Assembly (NCBI GenBank): GCA_018657955.1
Contig: JABHWD010000018.1
Span: forward strand, 124,001-188,000
Direction of reading: 5' to 3'
DNA: 64,000 nt
From: Flavobacteriaceae bacterium
Lineage (GTDB): Bacteria; Bacteroidota; Bacteroidia; Flavobacteriales; Flavobacteriaceae
This document shows positions 1-9,076 of this stretch, one piece after another; the first letter of the stretch is position 1; every line of letters begins with the position of its first letter. A program made the position numbers and the translations under genes. The notes beneath the pieces are model-generated. The model was not told where the DNA came from and did not search any database. It was given only the letters and a program-made list of their open reading frames with translations.

Positions 1-627
1 AGTGTTAGGGGAAAATCCCTCGTCTACCCCTAAAAATTTATATGTTTTCTTTATTGTTTTTTCTGGGCTTAACATTAGTTCTTCCTGAGTTAAGATTAAA
101 ACTTTAGAAAAAACTTCTATAGCTTTATTTATTTTATTATAATATGTGGAGTTAAATTTATAATACCAAAAATCTGAGTATTTTAATTCCTTTCTTTTCT
201 TTTCTAATTTTAAGGCCTCCTCAAAAAGTTCTTTTTCTCTGCCTTCTCTTACTAAGTGCAAATAGTTAGAATACGCTCTTTTTATCGGGTCTCTAATCAC
301 CACTATAATTTTAGGATCAGATAGTTTTGTCTTTATTTCTTTGAAAAACTCTGGGTAGTTTATGTATGACGGGGAGGTCTCTCCTACGGTCTTGTGTTTC
401 TTTCCGTTTACAAAAAATCTGTAATATTGATTTAAGCTTGTTACATGTGTCTCGGCCGCCAACTTGTCTCCTGCTCCTTCATTTTGATTCGATAAAATCC
501 TATTAGTAAAAAAATGTAGTTCTTTTTGTTTTGCCATATATATTTCTGGATGCTCTGACAAATAGTAATGGAGCGATGTTGTTCCGCATTTTGGAAAGCC
601 TGATATTATAAACTTTGGCAAAGTCAT
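1..627 (-). CDS. Sulfotransferase domain protein (C-terminus cut off by window edge)
   Basis: Only the first 209 codons are present; the reading frame runs off the left edge. The protein starts with a strand-loop of the PAPS-binding type, FPKCGTTSL at about residues 10-18 (5'-phosphosulfate loop), and has IVVIRDPIKRAYSNY near residues 107-121, which matches the 3'-phosphate-binding motif. PAPS-dependent sulfotransferases move a sulfuryl group to an acceptor such as a sugar. The next genes on the same strand are a flippase and a Wzz-like protein, so sulfation of a surface polysaccharide or glycolipid is a reasonable inference, but the acceptor cannot be read from the sequence. The start ATG (625-627) lies 3 bp past the flippase stop. 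Confidence 0.85.
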   Translation of the reverse strand, partial: MTLPKFIISGFPKCGTTSLHYYLSEHPEIYMAKQKELHFFTNRILSNQNEGAGDKLAAETHVTSLNQYYRFFVNGKKHKTVGETSPSYINYPEFFKEIKTKLSDPKIIVVIRDPIKRAYSNYLHLVREGREKELFEEALKLEKKRKELKYSDFWYYKFNSTYYNKINKAIEVFSKVLILTQEELMLSPEKTIKKTYKFLGVDEGFSPNT

Positions 628-630
628 AAA

Positions 631-1911
631 TTATGATATAAATGTTTTGATTCTGTCTGTCCTATAAACAGTCGCAACAATTAGGCTATTCCAAAAAATC
701 ATGCTAATTAGTGTTGCTGCTGCTGCTCCTTCTATTCCATAGATTGGGATTAATACTAAATTTAAAATTATATTAATAATGAGCCCTAATATTAATATGG
801 TGTTTAGCTTTTTCTGCTTTCCCGTCATGTTGAGGTATACTGCTCCGGGGCCACACAAGGAACTGAAAAACTGAGCGCCCAGAAGAAGTAATAGTGCCTC
901 TCTTGCTAAAACATAATTTTCACCAAAAAGGCCTAACATAAAGTTCGAAAAAACAAACAATATTATCAAAATTGGAATACTTATAATAAAAATAATTCTC
1001 GCTGAATCGTTAATGAGCTTATTTAGTTTTTCAAAATCATTAGTGCTATAAATTTCAGCTATTTTTGGAGCAATAACAATGTTAACTGACATAAGAGCTA
1101 GAGCTGTAACTGTTGCTAATTTTACTGCAACAGAGTAGTAGGCTATGCTTTCAAACCCTTCATAGGCGGTTAAAATTATTATATCAACACTCTGCATAAT
1201 AAAATATGCTATTGCGCTTAGAGCCATTGGGTATGAACGAACAAAAATTTGATGATAAGAAAAATTGTAATCATTGGTTCTGGGTAAATTTAATTTTTTA
1301 AATAGTAGGCCTACCTGAGCTAAAGTCATTAACGAAAGCAACAAAAAGCTAGCTAAAAAAGCTTCTATTAGCCACTGCTGATTTTGTGTATAGTATAAAA
1401 TAATTGAGAAGATAAAGATTGGTGTATATCTAAAAACATTTCTGTAAAGCTCTGAAGAAATTGTTTTGTTTAAAGCTCTTAGAGCGTCTATGTTTAGCAT
1501 TGTTATGGTATAAAAAAACAGGGCAGCTATTGATTTTAAAATCAAAGAATATGCCTCTTGTTTGTTAAAAAGCTCATTAACAAATTGTTCTGTAAGCGCT
1601 GTGTATCCTAAGGCAAGCAGCAAGCAGATTGCTGTGGTCATCGTTAGCATTTTAAGATATATTTTTTTAATAGACTGTAATGAGTTTTTTGAGTTTAAAA
1701 GTCCTGAATAATATATAATAGATTGGTTGGTTCCAACTAAAGATGCCCCGCTAAGGATCATTATTGTTGCTCTAACAAAATCATATTTTCCAACTAATTC
1801 TGCCGAATAATAATTTGTTAAAAACAGTGAGAATAAAAACAGCAAAATGACTCCTGATCCTCTTATAAAAAGAACCTTGATGCTTTTTTGAATTAATCCA
1901 TCCTTTGTCAT
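631..1911 (-). CDS. Polysaccharide flippase, Wzx/MOP family
   Basis: A 426-residue integral membrane protein made almost wholly of hydrophobic helices (roughly 12-14), with short charged loops. Length and the N-terminal pattern (basic start, then a long helix, GTNQSIIYYSG near residue 60) fit the oligosaccharide flippases of the MOP exporter superfamily, which move lipid-linked glycans across the inner membrane. It sits between a sulfotransferase and a Wzz-like protein with gaps of 1-3 bp, so the three are probably one transcript for surface glycan export. The substrate is unknown. A MATE drug exporter is a less likely alternative given the neighbours. Confidence 0.85.
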   Translation of the reverse strand: MTKDGLIQKSIKVLFIRGSGVILLFLFSLFLTNYYSAELVGKYDFVRATIMILSGASLVGTNQSIIYYSGLLNSKNSLQSIKKIYLKMLTMTTAICLLLALGYTALTEQFVNELFNKQEAYSLILKSIAALFFYTITMLNIDALRALNKTISSELYRNVFRYTPIFIFSIILYYTQNQQWLIEAFLASFLLLSLMTLAQVGLLFKKLNLPRTNDYNFSYHQIFVRSYPMALSAIAYFIMQSVDIIILTAYEGFESIAYYSVAVKLATVTALALMSVNIVIAPKIAEIYSTNDFEKLNKLINDSARIIFIISIPILIILFVFSNFMLGLFGENYVLAREALLLLLGAQFFSSLCGPGAVYLNMTGKQKKLNTILILGLIINIILNLVLIPIYGIEGAAAATLISMIFWNSLIVATVYRTDRIKTFIS

Positions 1912-1912
1912 A

Positions 1913-2902
1913 TTATACGCCTCTATCTAATTTGTCTAAATACTTGTAAAGTTTTAGAGCAGCTGAGGCTATTATAAATATGAGCACTAATAAAATTGGG
2001 TAATATATTATTTTGTTGTCGCTGAGTCCGTCTTGGTCTATTAGAAGGTTTGTTTCATTGATAACCATTACTGTTTCTTTAGACAAGATTCGTTCATTTT
2101 TTAGTTCCTCGTTTTGCGCCTCAAGTGTAATTTTTATTTTAATAAGTTCATTTGGCAAATAGGTTTTGTTGTCAATATAGAGCTGTGCCGAGCTTTTTTC
2201 TAAATTATTTGTTGAACTATATTTTTCTATAAGCTTGTCAATTTGTTTTATGGTATTCTCATTATTGAAAATACTGCTTGCTATGCTTTGAAGCCTTCTT
2301 TCCTTAAGCCCTAAAAACAGAGGATTTCCATTAAAATATTGTATTATTTTTTTTAGTGATGCAGTGCTTGCACTCGAAGAGATGTCTAGGCTTAAAACAT
2401 GGTATTCATAATCTGACTTAAAGCCTTCTGTCATTGCTATATTGTCTTCAAACTCTAAATTCTCAAAAAGGGCTCTGATTTCATTAGCATCGATTTCTGA
2501 TTTTAAAATGTCTTTTAAATCAATAATTGGTTTTATACTAATTTCCGTAATTTCTTCGCCCTCACCAAGCCCCATATCATTGCTGAAAAAATCTTCATCT
2601 TCAGATTCTATTTTTTGGCTTATAAGACTAATTGCGTCATAGACATAGTTTCCTGCATCAAAATTAATTTTTAATAATACTGACGCCTCTTTTGTGGACT
2701 CGTCTTCAACTATACTTTCAGTTATAAATCCTAGCGCTGCCCCCAAAACTATTATTAGGCCTATTGTTTTCCAGTTAGCAAGAAGGTTTTTAAAAGCTCT
2801 GAAAACGACTAGTATTAGGTTTAAAAAAAGGTCTGATATTTTTTTTAAAAGCAAGACGATGTCCATTTCTTCGTTTGTGGCGGTAGTGTTTTTCTTATTC
2901 AT
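1913..2902 (-). CDS. Wzz-like polysaccharide co-polymerase / chain-length protein
   Basis: 329 residues with one membrane helix near residues 45-63, a long acidic, helix-rich periplasmic part, and a second helix near 298-317 followed by a short basic tail. This two-helix topology is that of Wzz/PCP proteins, which set the length of O-antigen or capsule chains. Sequence motifs of the family are weak here, so the call rests on topology and on the adjacent Wzx-like flippase. No tyrosine-kinase domain is present. It begins the polysaccharide operon on this strand, 61 bp after the GH3-like gene. Confidence 0.6.
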   Translation of the reverse strand: MNKKNTTATNEEMDIVLLLKKISDLFLNLILVVFRAFKNLLANWKTIGLIIVLGAALGFITESIVEDESTKEASVLLKINFDAGNYVYDAISLISQKIESEDEDFFSNDMGLGEGEEITEISIKPIIDLKDILKSEIDANEIRALFENLEFEDNIAMTEGFKSDYEYHVLSLDISSSASTASLKKIIQYFNGNPLFLGLKERRLQSIASSIFNNENTIKQIDKLIEKYSSTNNLEKSSAQLYIDNKTYLPNELIKIKITLEAQNEELKNERILSKETVMVINETNLLIDQDGLSDNKIIYYPILLVLIFIIASAALKLYKYLDKLDRGV

Positions 2903-2963
2903 GACGTTTTATTTTGTCATATTTAAACGAAACTTCTTCTGGTTTATTTTATGAAAACTGATT

Positions 2964-4466
2964 TTATCCTTTTGTGACTAAATTTAATTTGTAGAGTTGG
3001 TCTGCGATTTTACGGTCATTTGAAATTTTGGGTATTTTATTTTGCCCCCCCAGCTTACCTATAGAATCCATATAAGTGTTGAATCCTTTTTTAGAAACTC
3101 TTCTTATTTTTAGACGGCTAATTACCTTTCCCTGTATAAGGTCTTTGTAGTATTTGTTTTGGCTCTGTAAGCTCAAATCTAGAATCTGTTCAAAAGCTTC
3201 TAAATCCTTAATCTCTGAGTCAAAATCTATAAACCATTCATGATAAGATGCTGTATTGTCAGGGCTAAATTTTGGGGCAACAGTAAATTCGTTTACAACA
3301 ATCCCTGTGCTAGCGCACGTTTGTTCTATTGCGTTTTCTGCCTCTTTAACTATGACGTGCTCTCCAAAAGCTGAAAGAAATTGTTTTACTCTTCCTGTAA
3401 CAATAATTTTGAAGGGGTTTGTTGAGGTAAACATAACTGTGTCTCCGGTATTATATCCCCACAATCCTGCGCTGGTTGACACAATTAAAACATAATTAAC
3501 TCTTGTTTTTACATCCTCTATGGAAACTCTATTATGTTTTGATTTTAAAAAGTCCAGCTCCGAAATGAATTCATAAAAAATTCCTGCATTTAAAATAAGC
3601 AACAAGTCGTTTGATTCCTGCTTGTCTTGAAAAGCAAAAAACCCTTCGCTTGCAGGATATACTTCTATGCTGTCAACTTTTCTGCCAATTAGTTTTTTAA
3701 ACTTATTCTTATATGGTGCGTAACTTACGCCGCCATATATTAACAGATTAAGGTTTTTGAAAATTTCTCCAACGGGTTTTCCTGAAGCTTTCTGTAGTTT
3801 TTCAAAATACATTTGAAGCCATGACGGTATTCCGCTAAGGATTCTCATGTCTTGATTTACTGTTTCTTCAACAATTGCTTCTACTTTTTCCTCCCAGTCC
3901 TCAATACAGTTTGTTTTATAGGACGGAAGTTTCGTTTGTTTTAAAAAAAAGGGGGTATAATGCGCGGAAATTCCTGAAAGTCTTCCTGTTTTTATCCCTC
4001 TTATTTCATCTAAAACAGGGCTTCCTTGTAAAAAGATAAACTTGCCATTAAGAACGTCTGTTCTTCCAGTATTTGCAATATACATTAGCAGAGCATCTTT
4101 TGCTCCCTGCAAAAGATGTGGTAGGCTTTCTTTTGTTATTGGAATGTGTTTTTCCCCAGAAGTTGTTCCAGAGGTTATTGCAAAATATTTTGGACGCCCA
4201 GGCCATAAAATATTTTTTCTTCCTTCTTTTATTTCGTTTATATATTTTTTAATCCCTTCATAATCAACTATTGGAACATTTTTTTTAAAATCATTATAGG
4301 ACTTAATGTTGCTGAAATTGTGGTCATTTCCAAAAACCGTATTTTTCCCAAAAGCTATTAGCTTTTTTAATGTTTTTTTTTGACTATCGACAGGATGTGT
4401 TGCCCATTTTACAATAGCTTTCTTTCGTCTTTTTGCTAAAAACCTTATTGCTATCTCTTTAAGCAT
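2964..4466 (-). CDS. GH3 auxin-responsive promoter family protein
   Basis: 500 residues. The ATP-binding loop SGTTSGEKHIP lies at about residues 99-109 and a second acyl-adenylate-type segment, YPASEGFFAFQ, near 270. GH3 proteins belong to the ANL adenylating superfamily; plant members join amino acids to hormones. Bacterial members are common in Bacteroidetes and their substrate is not established, so only an acyl-adenylating/amidating activity is inferred. The gene starts 5 bp after the M23 peptidase stop on the same strand, in the order (GH3, M23, tatA, DUF4837, transglycosylase, pgk) often seen in Flavobacteriia. It is not a sign of recent transfer from plants. Confidence 0.85.
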   Translation of the reverse strand: MLKEIAIRFLAKRRKKAIVKWATHPVDSQKKTLKKLIAFGKNTVFGNDHNFSNIKSYNDFKKNVPIVDYEGIKKYINEIKEGRKNILWPGRPKYFAITSGTTSGEKHIPITKESLPHLLQGAKDALLMYIANTGRTDVLNGKFIFLQGSPVLDEIRGIKTGRLSGISAHYTPFFLKQTKLPSYKTNCIEDWEEKVEAIVEETVNQDMRILSGIPSWLQMYFEKLQKASGKPVGEIFKNLNLLIYGGVSYAPYKNKFKKLIGRKVDSIEVYPASEGFFAFQDKQESNDLLLILNAGIFYEFISELDFLKSKHNRVSIEDVKTRVNYVLIVSTSAGLWGYNTGDTVMFTSTNPFKIIVTGRVKQFLSAFGEHVIVKEAENAIEQTCASTGIVVNEFTVAPKFSPDNTASYHEWFIDFDSEIKDLEAFEQILDLSLQSQNKYYKDLIQGKVISRLKIRRVSKKGFNTYMDSIGKLGGQNKIPKISNDRKIADQLYKLNLVTKG

Positions 4467-4471
4467 AAGGT

Positions 4472-5347
4472 TTATTTAAAATTAAAAAATTGTCCAGGAT
4501 CAATTGGCGCTCCATTTTTCCACAACTCGAAATGTAGGTGTGGCCCTGTTGTTAGTGTTCCTTGGTTTCCAGACAAAGCAATCACCTCTCCCGCAGTGAC
4601 AAGTTCGTTTTGTTTTTTAACTAAAGATGAGTTGTGTTTATATGCTGAGAGCAGCATGTCTCCATGGTCAACAATAATCACATAGCCTGTTTCCATTGTC
4701 CATTCTGACAAAACAACTCTTCCGTCAGAAATAGCCTTTACGGGCGTTCCTGTGTCAACAGCAATATCAATAGCAAAATGATTTTCTTTGTAATTAAAAT
4801 TTTGTGTTATCTCTCCTAAAACAGGCTGAAAAAGAATTTTGTTTTGAATTAAAAGCTGGTTTTTTGTTAAATTAAACATGTCTTCCTCTTCTATATATTT
4901 TCTCAACAAAGAATCTTCGCTTGACGGACTTAATTCCGAAGAAAACAGCTCTGAATTTATTTCGCTTAAAATCGAATCCCTGTTAAAGGCAATTGTGTCA
5001 AGCTCGCCTATTAGTACTTTTTTAATAGAATTATAGTACTGATTGTTAAGAGCAATCATCTTTTCTATTGAGTCAGTCTTAAAGCTAAGCTCTTTTGAGG
5101 TTTTTAATAGCTCCAGAGAAGAATATCCTGGAACATACTCTTTTAATTGTGTGAAAAAAATTAACCCAATTGTTAAAACTATTAATGCTGCGGTGAATAT
5201 AGTGCCAATAAGAAAAACCCCTGCTTTAGTCGCTTTGAAAGAGAGCCTTTCCTCAAAGGTTTTGTCATTTGAGATTACCACCTTATATTCCTTATATAGG
5301 TTCTCTAAAAAAGTGGTGCTTTTCTGTTTTTTCCTCATAATTTTCAA
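4472..5347 (-). CDS. M23 family peptidase (LytM-type), membrane-anchored
   Basis: 291 residues: a basic cytoplasmic start, one membrane helix at about residues 43-66, a charged coiled region to about 175, and a C-terminal LytM domain. The zinc site is intact: His190 and Asp194 in the HFAID segment and His270/His272 in GPHLHFELW. Such proteins cut peptide cross-links in peptidoglycan or act as activators of amidases at the septum. It is transcribed with the GH3-like gene downstream. The start ATG has a second in-frame ATG four codons in (MKIM), so the exact start could be either. Confidence 0.9.
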   Translation of the reverse strand: MKIMRKKQKSTTFLENLYKEYKVVISNDKTFEERLSFKATKAGVFLIGTIFTAALIVLTIGLIFFTQLKEYVPGYSSLELLKTSKELSFKTDSIEKMIALNNQYYNSIKKVLIGELDTIAFNRDSILSEINSELFSSELSPSSEDSLLRKYIEEEDMFNLTKNQLLIQNKILFQPVLGEITQNFNYKENHFAIDIAVDTGTPVKAISDGRVVLSEWTMETGYVIIVDHGDMLLSAYKHNSSLVKKQNELVTAGEVIALSGNQGTLTTGPHLHFELWKNGAPIDPGQFFNFK

Positions 5348-5444
5348 AAATACTGAAATATAATTACAATTCTAAGTTTCATTATAGGCCGTAATGGTTT
5401 AAAATTAAACTTTTAATTACTAACTTTACTCAAAATTTAATGCT

Positions 5445-5660
5445 ATGGTTTTATATGTTTTACCTCTTGCGTTTGGCGCTTGGCAAATTGCCATTGTAGC
5501 TGCTGTTGCTCTTCTTATTTTTGGAGGAAAAGGTATTGGAAAAAAAATTGCTGGTATAATAAAAGGCACTGGAGAGGGAGTTAAAGAATTTAAAAAAGCA
5601 CTTAACGAGGATGATAAAAAAAATGCGGAAAATGAAGAAAGCAAGGAAGGCGAAGAATAA
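5445..5660 (+). CDS. tatA: Twin-arginine translocase subunit TatA/TatE family
   Basis: 71 residues with a single N-terminal helix (residues 10-27), the FGG hinge (about 26-28; FG is the family hallmark), an amphipathic helix KGIGKKIAGIIKGTGEGVKEFKKAL, and an acidic tail. TatA forms the pore-like part of the Tat system that exports folded proteins. It is the only rightward gene in this block and lies alone between leftward M23 and DUF4837 genes; tatC is not in the window. A near-consensus -7 element, TAACTTTA at 5421-5428, precedes it. The residues before FGG differ from the usual TatA start, which is why a TatE/TatB label cannot be fully excluded. Confidence 0.85.
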   Translation: MVLYVLPLAFGAWQIAIVAAVALLIFGGKGIGKKIAGIIKGTGEGVKEFKKALNEDDKKNAENEESKEGEE

Positions 5661-5670
5661 TTTCTTTCTT

Positions 5671-6624
5671 TTATTTTAAAAATTTTAAGCTTTTAATTAT
5701 TGCCTCTATCTCAAAAATGTAGCTTGCTTTTTTAGTTGCAGGAGAATACACAAATCCGTCAAAAAATAATATTCGACTATTAATTGAGTCTACAATAGAA
5801 AAATTAATAAAAGGGCCTCCCATAAATTGTTTTTTTACCTCCCAAAGTCCTCTTACCTCGAGCCCTTTGTATTTGCTTATTTTTATTGGTTTTAAAACCG
5901 ATTTGTACTGTGTTTCTGTTGACATATAAGTTCCTTGTGTTGGGCCTGGAATTTTTTGTTTAGAAACAGAGTCTCTTATGGTAATTATTTTTTCTGTATT
6001 TAGAGGGCTTGTTTTGAGAGGTGTTTGAAATACAGTCAAGTTTACTGAGCCGCTTTTTGTGTCTTTTCTTAACCATACAAAACCCCTGTCTGCTGCTGCT
6101 ACCCTATAAATAGATGGAAAGTCTAGTTTAATTTTAAACATGCTGTCTAAGACTTGGGAATTACTAAGTGATTTTCTTATTCTTCTTTGTTTTTCTTTAA
6201 TCTCAGCTGATTTTATGGTATTTATTATTTTGCTAGAATATTTTTTAAGCTCACTTATAATTTCGTTACGCGTCATTCCTCTTAGAATTATGACTGTTTG
6301 GGGTGAGGCGTATTTATTTAACAAGAGTTTTGTTTGTCTTGGTTTATTGGCTTCTATTATAATTATTGTCCTTGATTTTGTTACAAATCCCGAAAAGATT
6401 GTTGGCGGAATTTGCCTTAGCTTAAATAAAGGCTCTTGCTGGGGAAGGCCATATATTGGTCTTGATAGTGTCTTTTTTAATGCTTTTCCAACATCTCCCT
6501 CCCACAGCTGGTCCTCAACTACTACCGAAATTTCATTTAGGTTTCCTGAAGATGCAAGGAGAATTTTTGTGTTATTATTACAGCTGGTAAAAAGCAGTGT
6601 CGCTATTAAAACAATTTTTCTCAT
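5671..6624 (-). CDS. DUF4837 family lipoprotein
   Basis: 317 residues with a lipoprotein signal: hydrophobic stretch and Cys15 in the FTSC lipobox. The body matches the pattern of DUF4837 proteins, a Bacteroidetes-only family of unknown function, including the early VVVEDQLWEGDVG segment and the paired beta-rich halves. It is followed 21 bp later (upstream on this strand) by a LysM transglycosylase gene, and this pairing next to tatA and pgk is common in the class. A role at the cell envelope is inferred from the signal and neighbours only. Confidence 0.85.
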   Translation of the reverse strand: MRKIVLIATLLFTSCNNNTKILLASSGNLNEISVVVEDQLWEGDVGKALKKTLSRPIYGLPQQEPLFKLRQIPPTIFSGFVTKSRTIIIIEANKPRQTKLLLNKYASPQTVIILRGMTRNEIISELKKYSSKIINTIKSAEIKEKQRRIRKSLSNSQVLDSMFKIKLDFPSIYRVAAADRGFVWLRKDTKSGSVNLTVFQTPLKTSPLNTEKIITIRDSVSKQKIPGPTQGTYMSTETQYKSVLKPIKISKYKGLEVRGLWEVKKQFMGGPFINFSIVDSINSRILFFDGFVYSPATKKASYIFEIEAIIKSLKFLK

Positions 6625-6645
6625 AGGTGCTGTTTAAAAATACTA

Positions 6646-7806
6646 TTAATTTTTGGGAATTCTTTTTGGAAAAATTATTAGTCTTTGGTTTTCCTTTATT
6701 TTGTCGCTTGACAAGTTGTTCCAGCGCATTATATCTCCTGTTTTTACTCCAAATTTTTTGCTAATACTTCCTAAATAATCTCCGTACTTTATTTTATATA
6801 TTATTTTAGAATTAATGCTATAAAGGTCTGGGAGAGGCTTTTCTGATAACTCAAATTCCTTCTCTGCATAATCATAAAGCTCATTCTCTCTTGCTGCATA
6901 TAACAAGGTGTAGCTTGCGGGAAGCGTAACCGCTTGTGTTTTGTTGTTAATTTTTGGAATTATTTTATGTATATAGGAAGGATTTAAAAATTCTATTGTG
7001 TCTAGAGGTATTTCTAAAAATCTGGCAATATGAGAAAAGGAAATTTGTTCTTTTACATGAATCGTGTCTGTTTTGTTTTTTGAAAACTCTTCCTTGTAAA
7101 GAGTGATTCCGTGTTCGTTTGCGTATTCTAAAACATACATAGTTGCAATGAAGGAGGGGACGTATTTGGCTGTTTCGTACGGTAAAAATCCTCTTATGTT
7201 CCAGAAATTCTTATAGCCTCCCGACCTAATAATTGCTTTAGAAATTGTTCTTGGCCCTGCATTATATGCAGCGACAGCTAAGGTCCAGTCATTATAGCTT
7301 TCCTTTAGTTTTAATAAATATTTTGCTGCTGCCTCTGAGGATTTCTCAGGATCCATTCTTTCATCTATATAGCTATTAAGCTCTAGCCCGTTTTCTTTTG
7401 CTGCTGCATACATAAACTGCCACAGACCAGTAGCCCCTGCTTTTGAGACAGCTCTGGGATCTAGTCTTGATTCAATAATTGGCAAGTATTTTAGCTCTAA
7501 AGGCGCTTTGTTGTTTTGTAGAGCTTTTTCAAAAATTGGAAAATAGTAATTTATTAATCCTGAGCTCTTATTGAAAAATTTTTTTCTGTTCGTTAGATAA
7601 TTTTTAATTAAATTTTCTAACTCTGGTGTGTGTAAAATATCTATCGGAGTTTTCTTGTTAAGACTAATAAGTCTTGCTTTTATGGTGTCTGAGTTAAAGT
7701 TCGAAATACTGTCTTTTAAGAAAAGGTTTTTCTGTATTGAAAAGGAATCTGAAGGTCTTCCAAAGAACAATAGCGAAGCGATAAAGATTGTAAAAAAAAA
7801 TTTCAT
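6646..7806 (-). CDS. LysM-containing lytic transglycosylase (MltD-like)
   Basis: 386 residues: signal peptide, a goose-lysozyme/SLT-type catalytic domain around residues 100-220 with catalytic Glu112 in PIIESRLDP, the GLWQFM motif (127-132) and the VAAYNAGP motif, then a linker and one C-terminal LysM domain (about 337-382, ending QRLIIFP). It cleaves peptidoglycan glycan strands to anhydro-muropeptides in the periplasm. MltD of E. coli carries two LysM repeats; only one clear copy is visible here, with a weaker LysM-like stretch near 260-300. It lies 14 bp from the pgk stop, same strand. Confidence 0.9.
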   Translation of the reverse strand: MKFFFTIFIASLLFFGRPSDSFSIQKNLFLKDSISNFNSDTIKARLISLNKKTPIDILHTPELENLIKNYLTNRKKFFNKSSGLINYYFPIFEKALQNNKAPLELKYLPIIESRLDPRAVSKAGATGLWQFMYAAAKENGLELNSYIDERMDPEKSSEAAAKYLLKLKESYNDWTLAVAAYNAGPRTISKAIIRSGGYKNFWNIRGFLPYETAKYVPSFIATMYVLEYANEHGITLYKEEFSKNKTDTIHVKEQISFSHIARFLEIPLDTIEFLNPSYIHKIIPKINNKTQAVTLPASYTLLYAARENELYDYAEKEFELSEKPLPDLYSINSKIIYKIKYGDYLGSISKKFGVKTGDIMRWNNLSSDKIKENQRLIIFPKRIPKN

Positions 7807-7820
7807 AAAGAAAAAAGGTG

Positions 7821-9005
7821 TTATGTTCTTAGGGCTTTAATTCCTGGCAGTGTTTTTCCTTCCAAGCTTTCAAGCATTGCTCCTCCTCCTGTGCTTACAC
7901 AGCTTATCTTATTAAATAGATTAAATTTCTTTAGCGCTGCTACTGAGTCTCCTCCTCCAACTAAAGAAAAGGCGCCGTTTTTTGTCGCCTCTACCACAGA
8001 CTCTGCGACAGCTTTTGTTCCTTTAGAAAAACTGTTCATTTCAAAAACCCCCATTGGACCATTCCATAAAATTGTTTGGCTCTCTTGTATTGTTTTATTA
8101 AACGCTTTCTCAGTTTCCGGACCTATATCTAGCCCCATCCATCCTTCACTAATCTTGTTTGAGTTGGCAATTTTTGTTTCTGATTCATTTTTAAACTCCT
8201 CTGCTGCAATAACATCTTTTGGTAATAAAATTGATACTCCTCTTCTTTCTGCTTCTTTAAATACCTCGAGACATTCTCCAGTCTTGTCAGGCTCAGAAAT
8301 TGAGGCCCCCACCTCTCCTCCTTGAGATTTAATAAACGTATAGGCCATTCCTCCACCAATCAACAAATTATCTACCGCTGATAACAGGTTTTTAATTATG
8401 GGTATTTTGGAAGAAACCTTTGCTCCTCCAATAATTGCTGTTACTGGTTGTTTTTTTGAGACTAAAACCTTATCAATTGACTCTAATTCTTTTTTTAACA
8501 ATAGCCCTGCGCATTTTTCAATAAAAAACTTTGCTATAGTTGATGTAGAGGCGTGCTCTCTGTGGGTTGTTCCAAAAGCATCGTTAACATAAACGTCTCC
8601 TGCTTTTGACAGTTCCTTTGAAAACTTTTCATCTCCTTTAATCTCCCCATCGTAAAATCTCAAGTTTTCTAACATCAAAATATCTCCTGGTTTTATGGCG
8701 CTTACAGCGCGCGCTACTTCCGGCCCAATACAATCGCTAATAAAAACGACTTCTCTAGACAAACATTCTTGTGTTTGTTTCAATATGTGTTTTAGTGAAA
8801 GGTTTTGGTCTTGTCCGTTGGGCCTGCCAAGGTGTGACATTAGTACACAGGCGCCTCCATTGTTAATTATGTGTTCGATTGTTGGTTTTGCTGCCAAGAT
8901 TCTAGAGTTATCGGCAACGTTCTTGTGGCTGTCTAGAGGAACATTAAAATCAACTCTTATTAAAGCTTTTTTGTTTTTAAAATTAATGTCTGTTACAAAT
9001 TTCAT
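7821..9005 (-). CDS. pgk: Phosphoglycerate kinase
   Basis: 394 residues, normal for bacterial enzymes. The signature RVDFNVPL is at residues 18-24, the substrate-binding Arg/His loop SHLGRPNG near 59-66, and the nucleotide-binding GGGDSVAAL at about 350-358. It converts 1,3-bisphosphoglycerate and ADP to 3-phosphoglycerate and ATP in glycolysis. The gene is divergent from holB; a consensus -7 element on this strand lies at 9023-9030, giving a very short leader. The downstream transglycosylase and DUF4837 genes may be read from the same promoter. Confidence 0.97.
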   Translation of the reverse strand: MKFVTDINFKNKKALIRVDFNVPLDSHKNVADNSRILAAKPTIEHIINNGGACVLMSHLGRPNGQDQNLSLKHILKQTQECLSREVVFISDCIGPEVARAVSAIKPGDILMLENLRFYDGEIKGDEKFSKELSKAGDVYVNDAFGTTHREHASTSTIAKFFIEKCAGLLLKKELESIDKVLVSKKQPVTAIIGGAKVSSKIPIIKNLLSAVDNLLIGGGMAYTFIKSQGGEVGASISEPDKTGECLEVFKEAERRGVSILLPKDVIAAEEFKNESETKIANSNKISEGWMGLDIGPETEKAFNKTIQESQTILWNGPMGVFEMNSFSKGTKAVAESVVEATKNGAFSLVGGGDSVAALKKFNLFNKISCVSTGGGAMLESLEGKTLPGIKALRT

Positions 9006-9022
9006 CTGCTTAAAGCCTTAAA

Positions 9023-9030
9023 CAAATATA
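9023..9030 (-). promoter_or_regulatory. Bacteroidetes -7 promoter element for pgk
   Basis: TATATTTG on the minus strand, an exact TAnnTTTG match 17 bp before the pgk ATG. The usual partner (TTG near -33) is not clear. Predicted transcription start is about 7 bases further, leaving a leader of about 10 bases. Confidence 0.6.
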
Positions 9031-9064
9031 GTTTTTATATGAGTATAAAACTATATAATTCTTT

Positions 9065-9072
9065 TATCTTTG
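9065..9072 (+). promoter_or_regulatory. Bacteroidetes -7 promoter element for holB
   Basis: TATCTTTG matches TAnnTTTG and ends only 4 bp before the holB ATG at 9077. Transcription would begin at or just inside the start codon, so the mRNA may be leaderless, or the true start may be slightly downstream. Confidence 0.6.
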
Positions 9073-9076
9073 TTAA

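Noticed and set aside
2964-4466. GH3 gene acquired from plants
   Set aside because: GH3-like genes are widespread in Bacteroidetes and this one sits in a conserved gene order with the same base composition as its neighbours.
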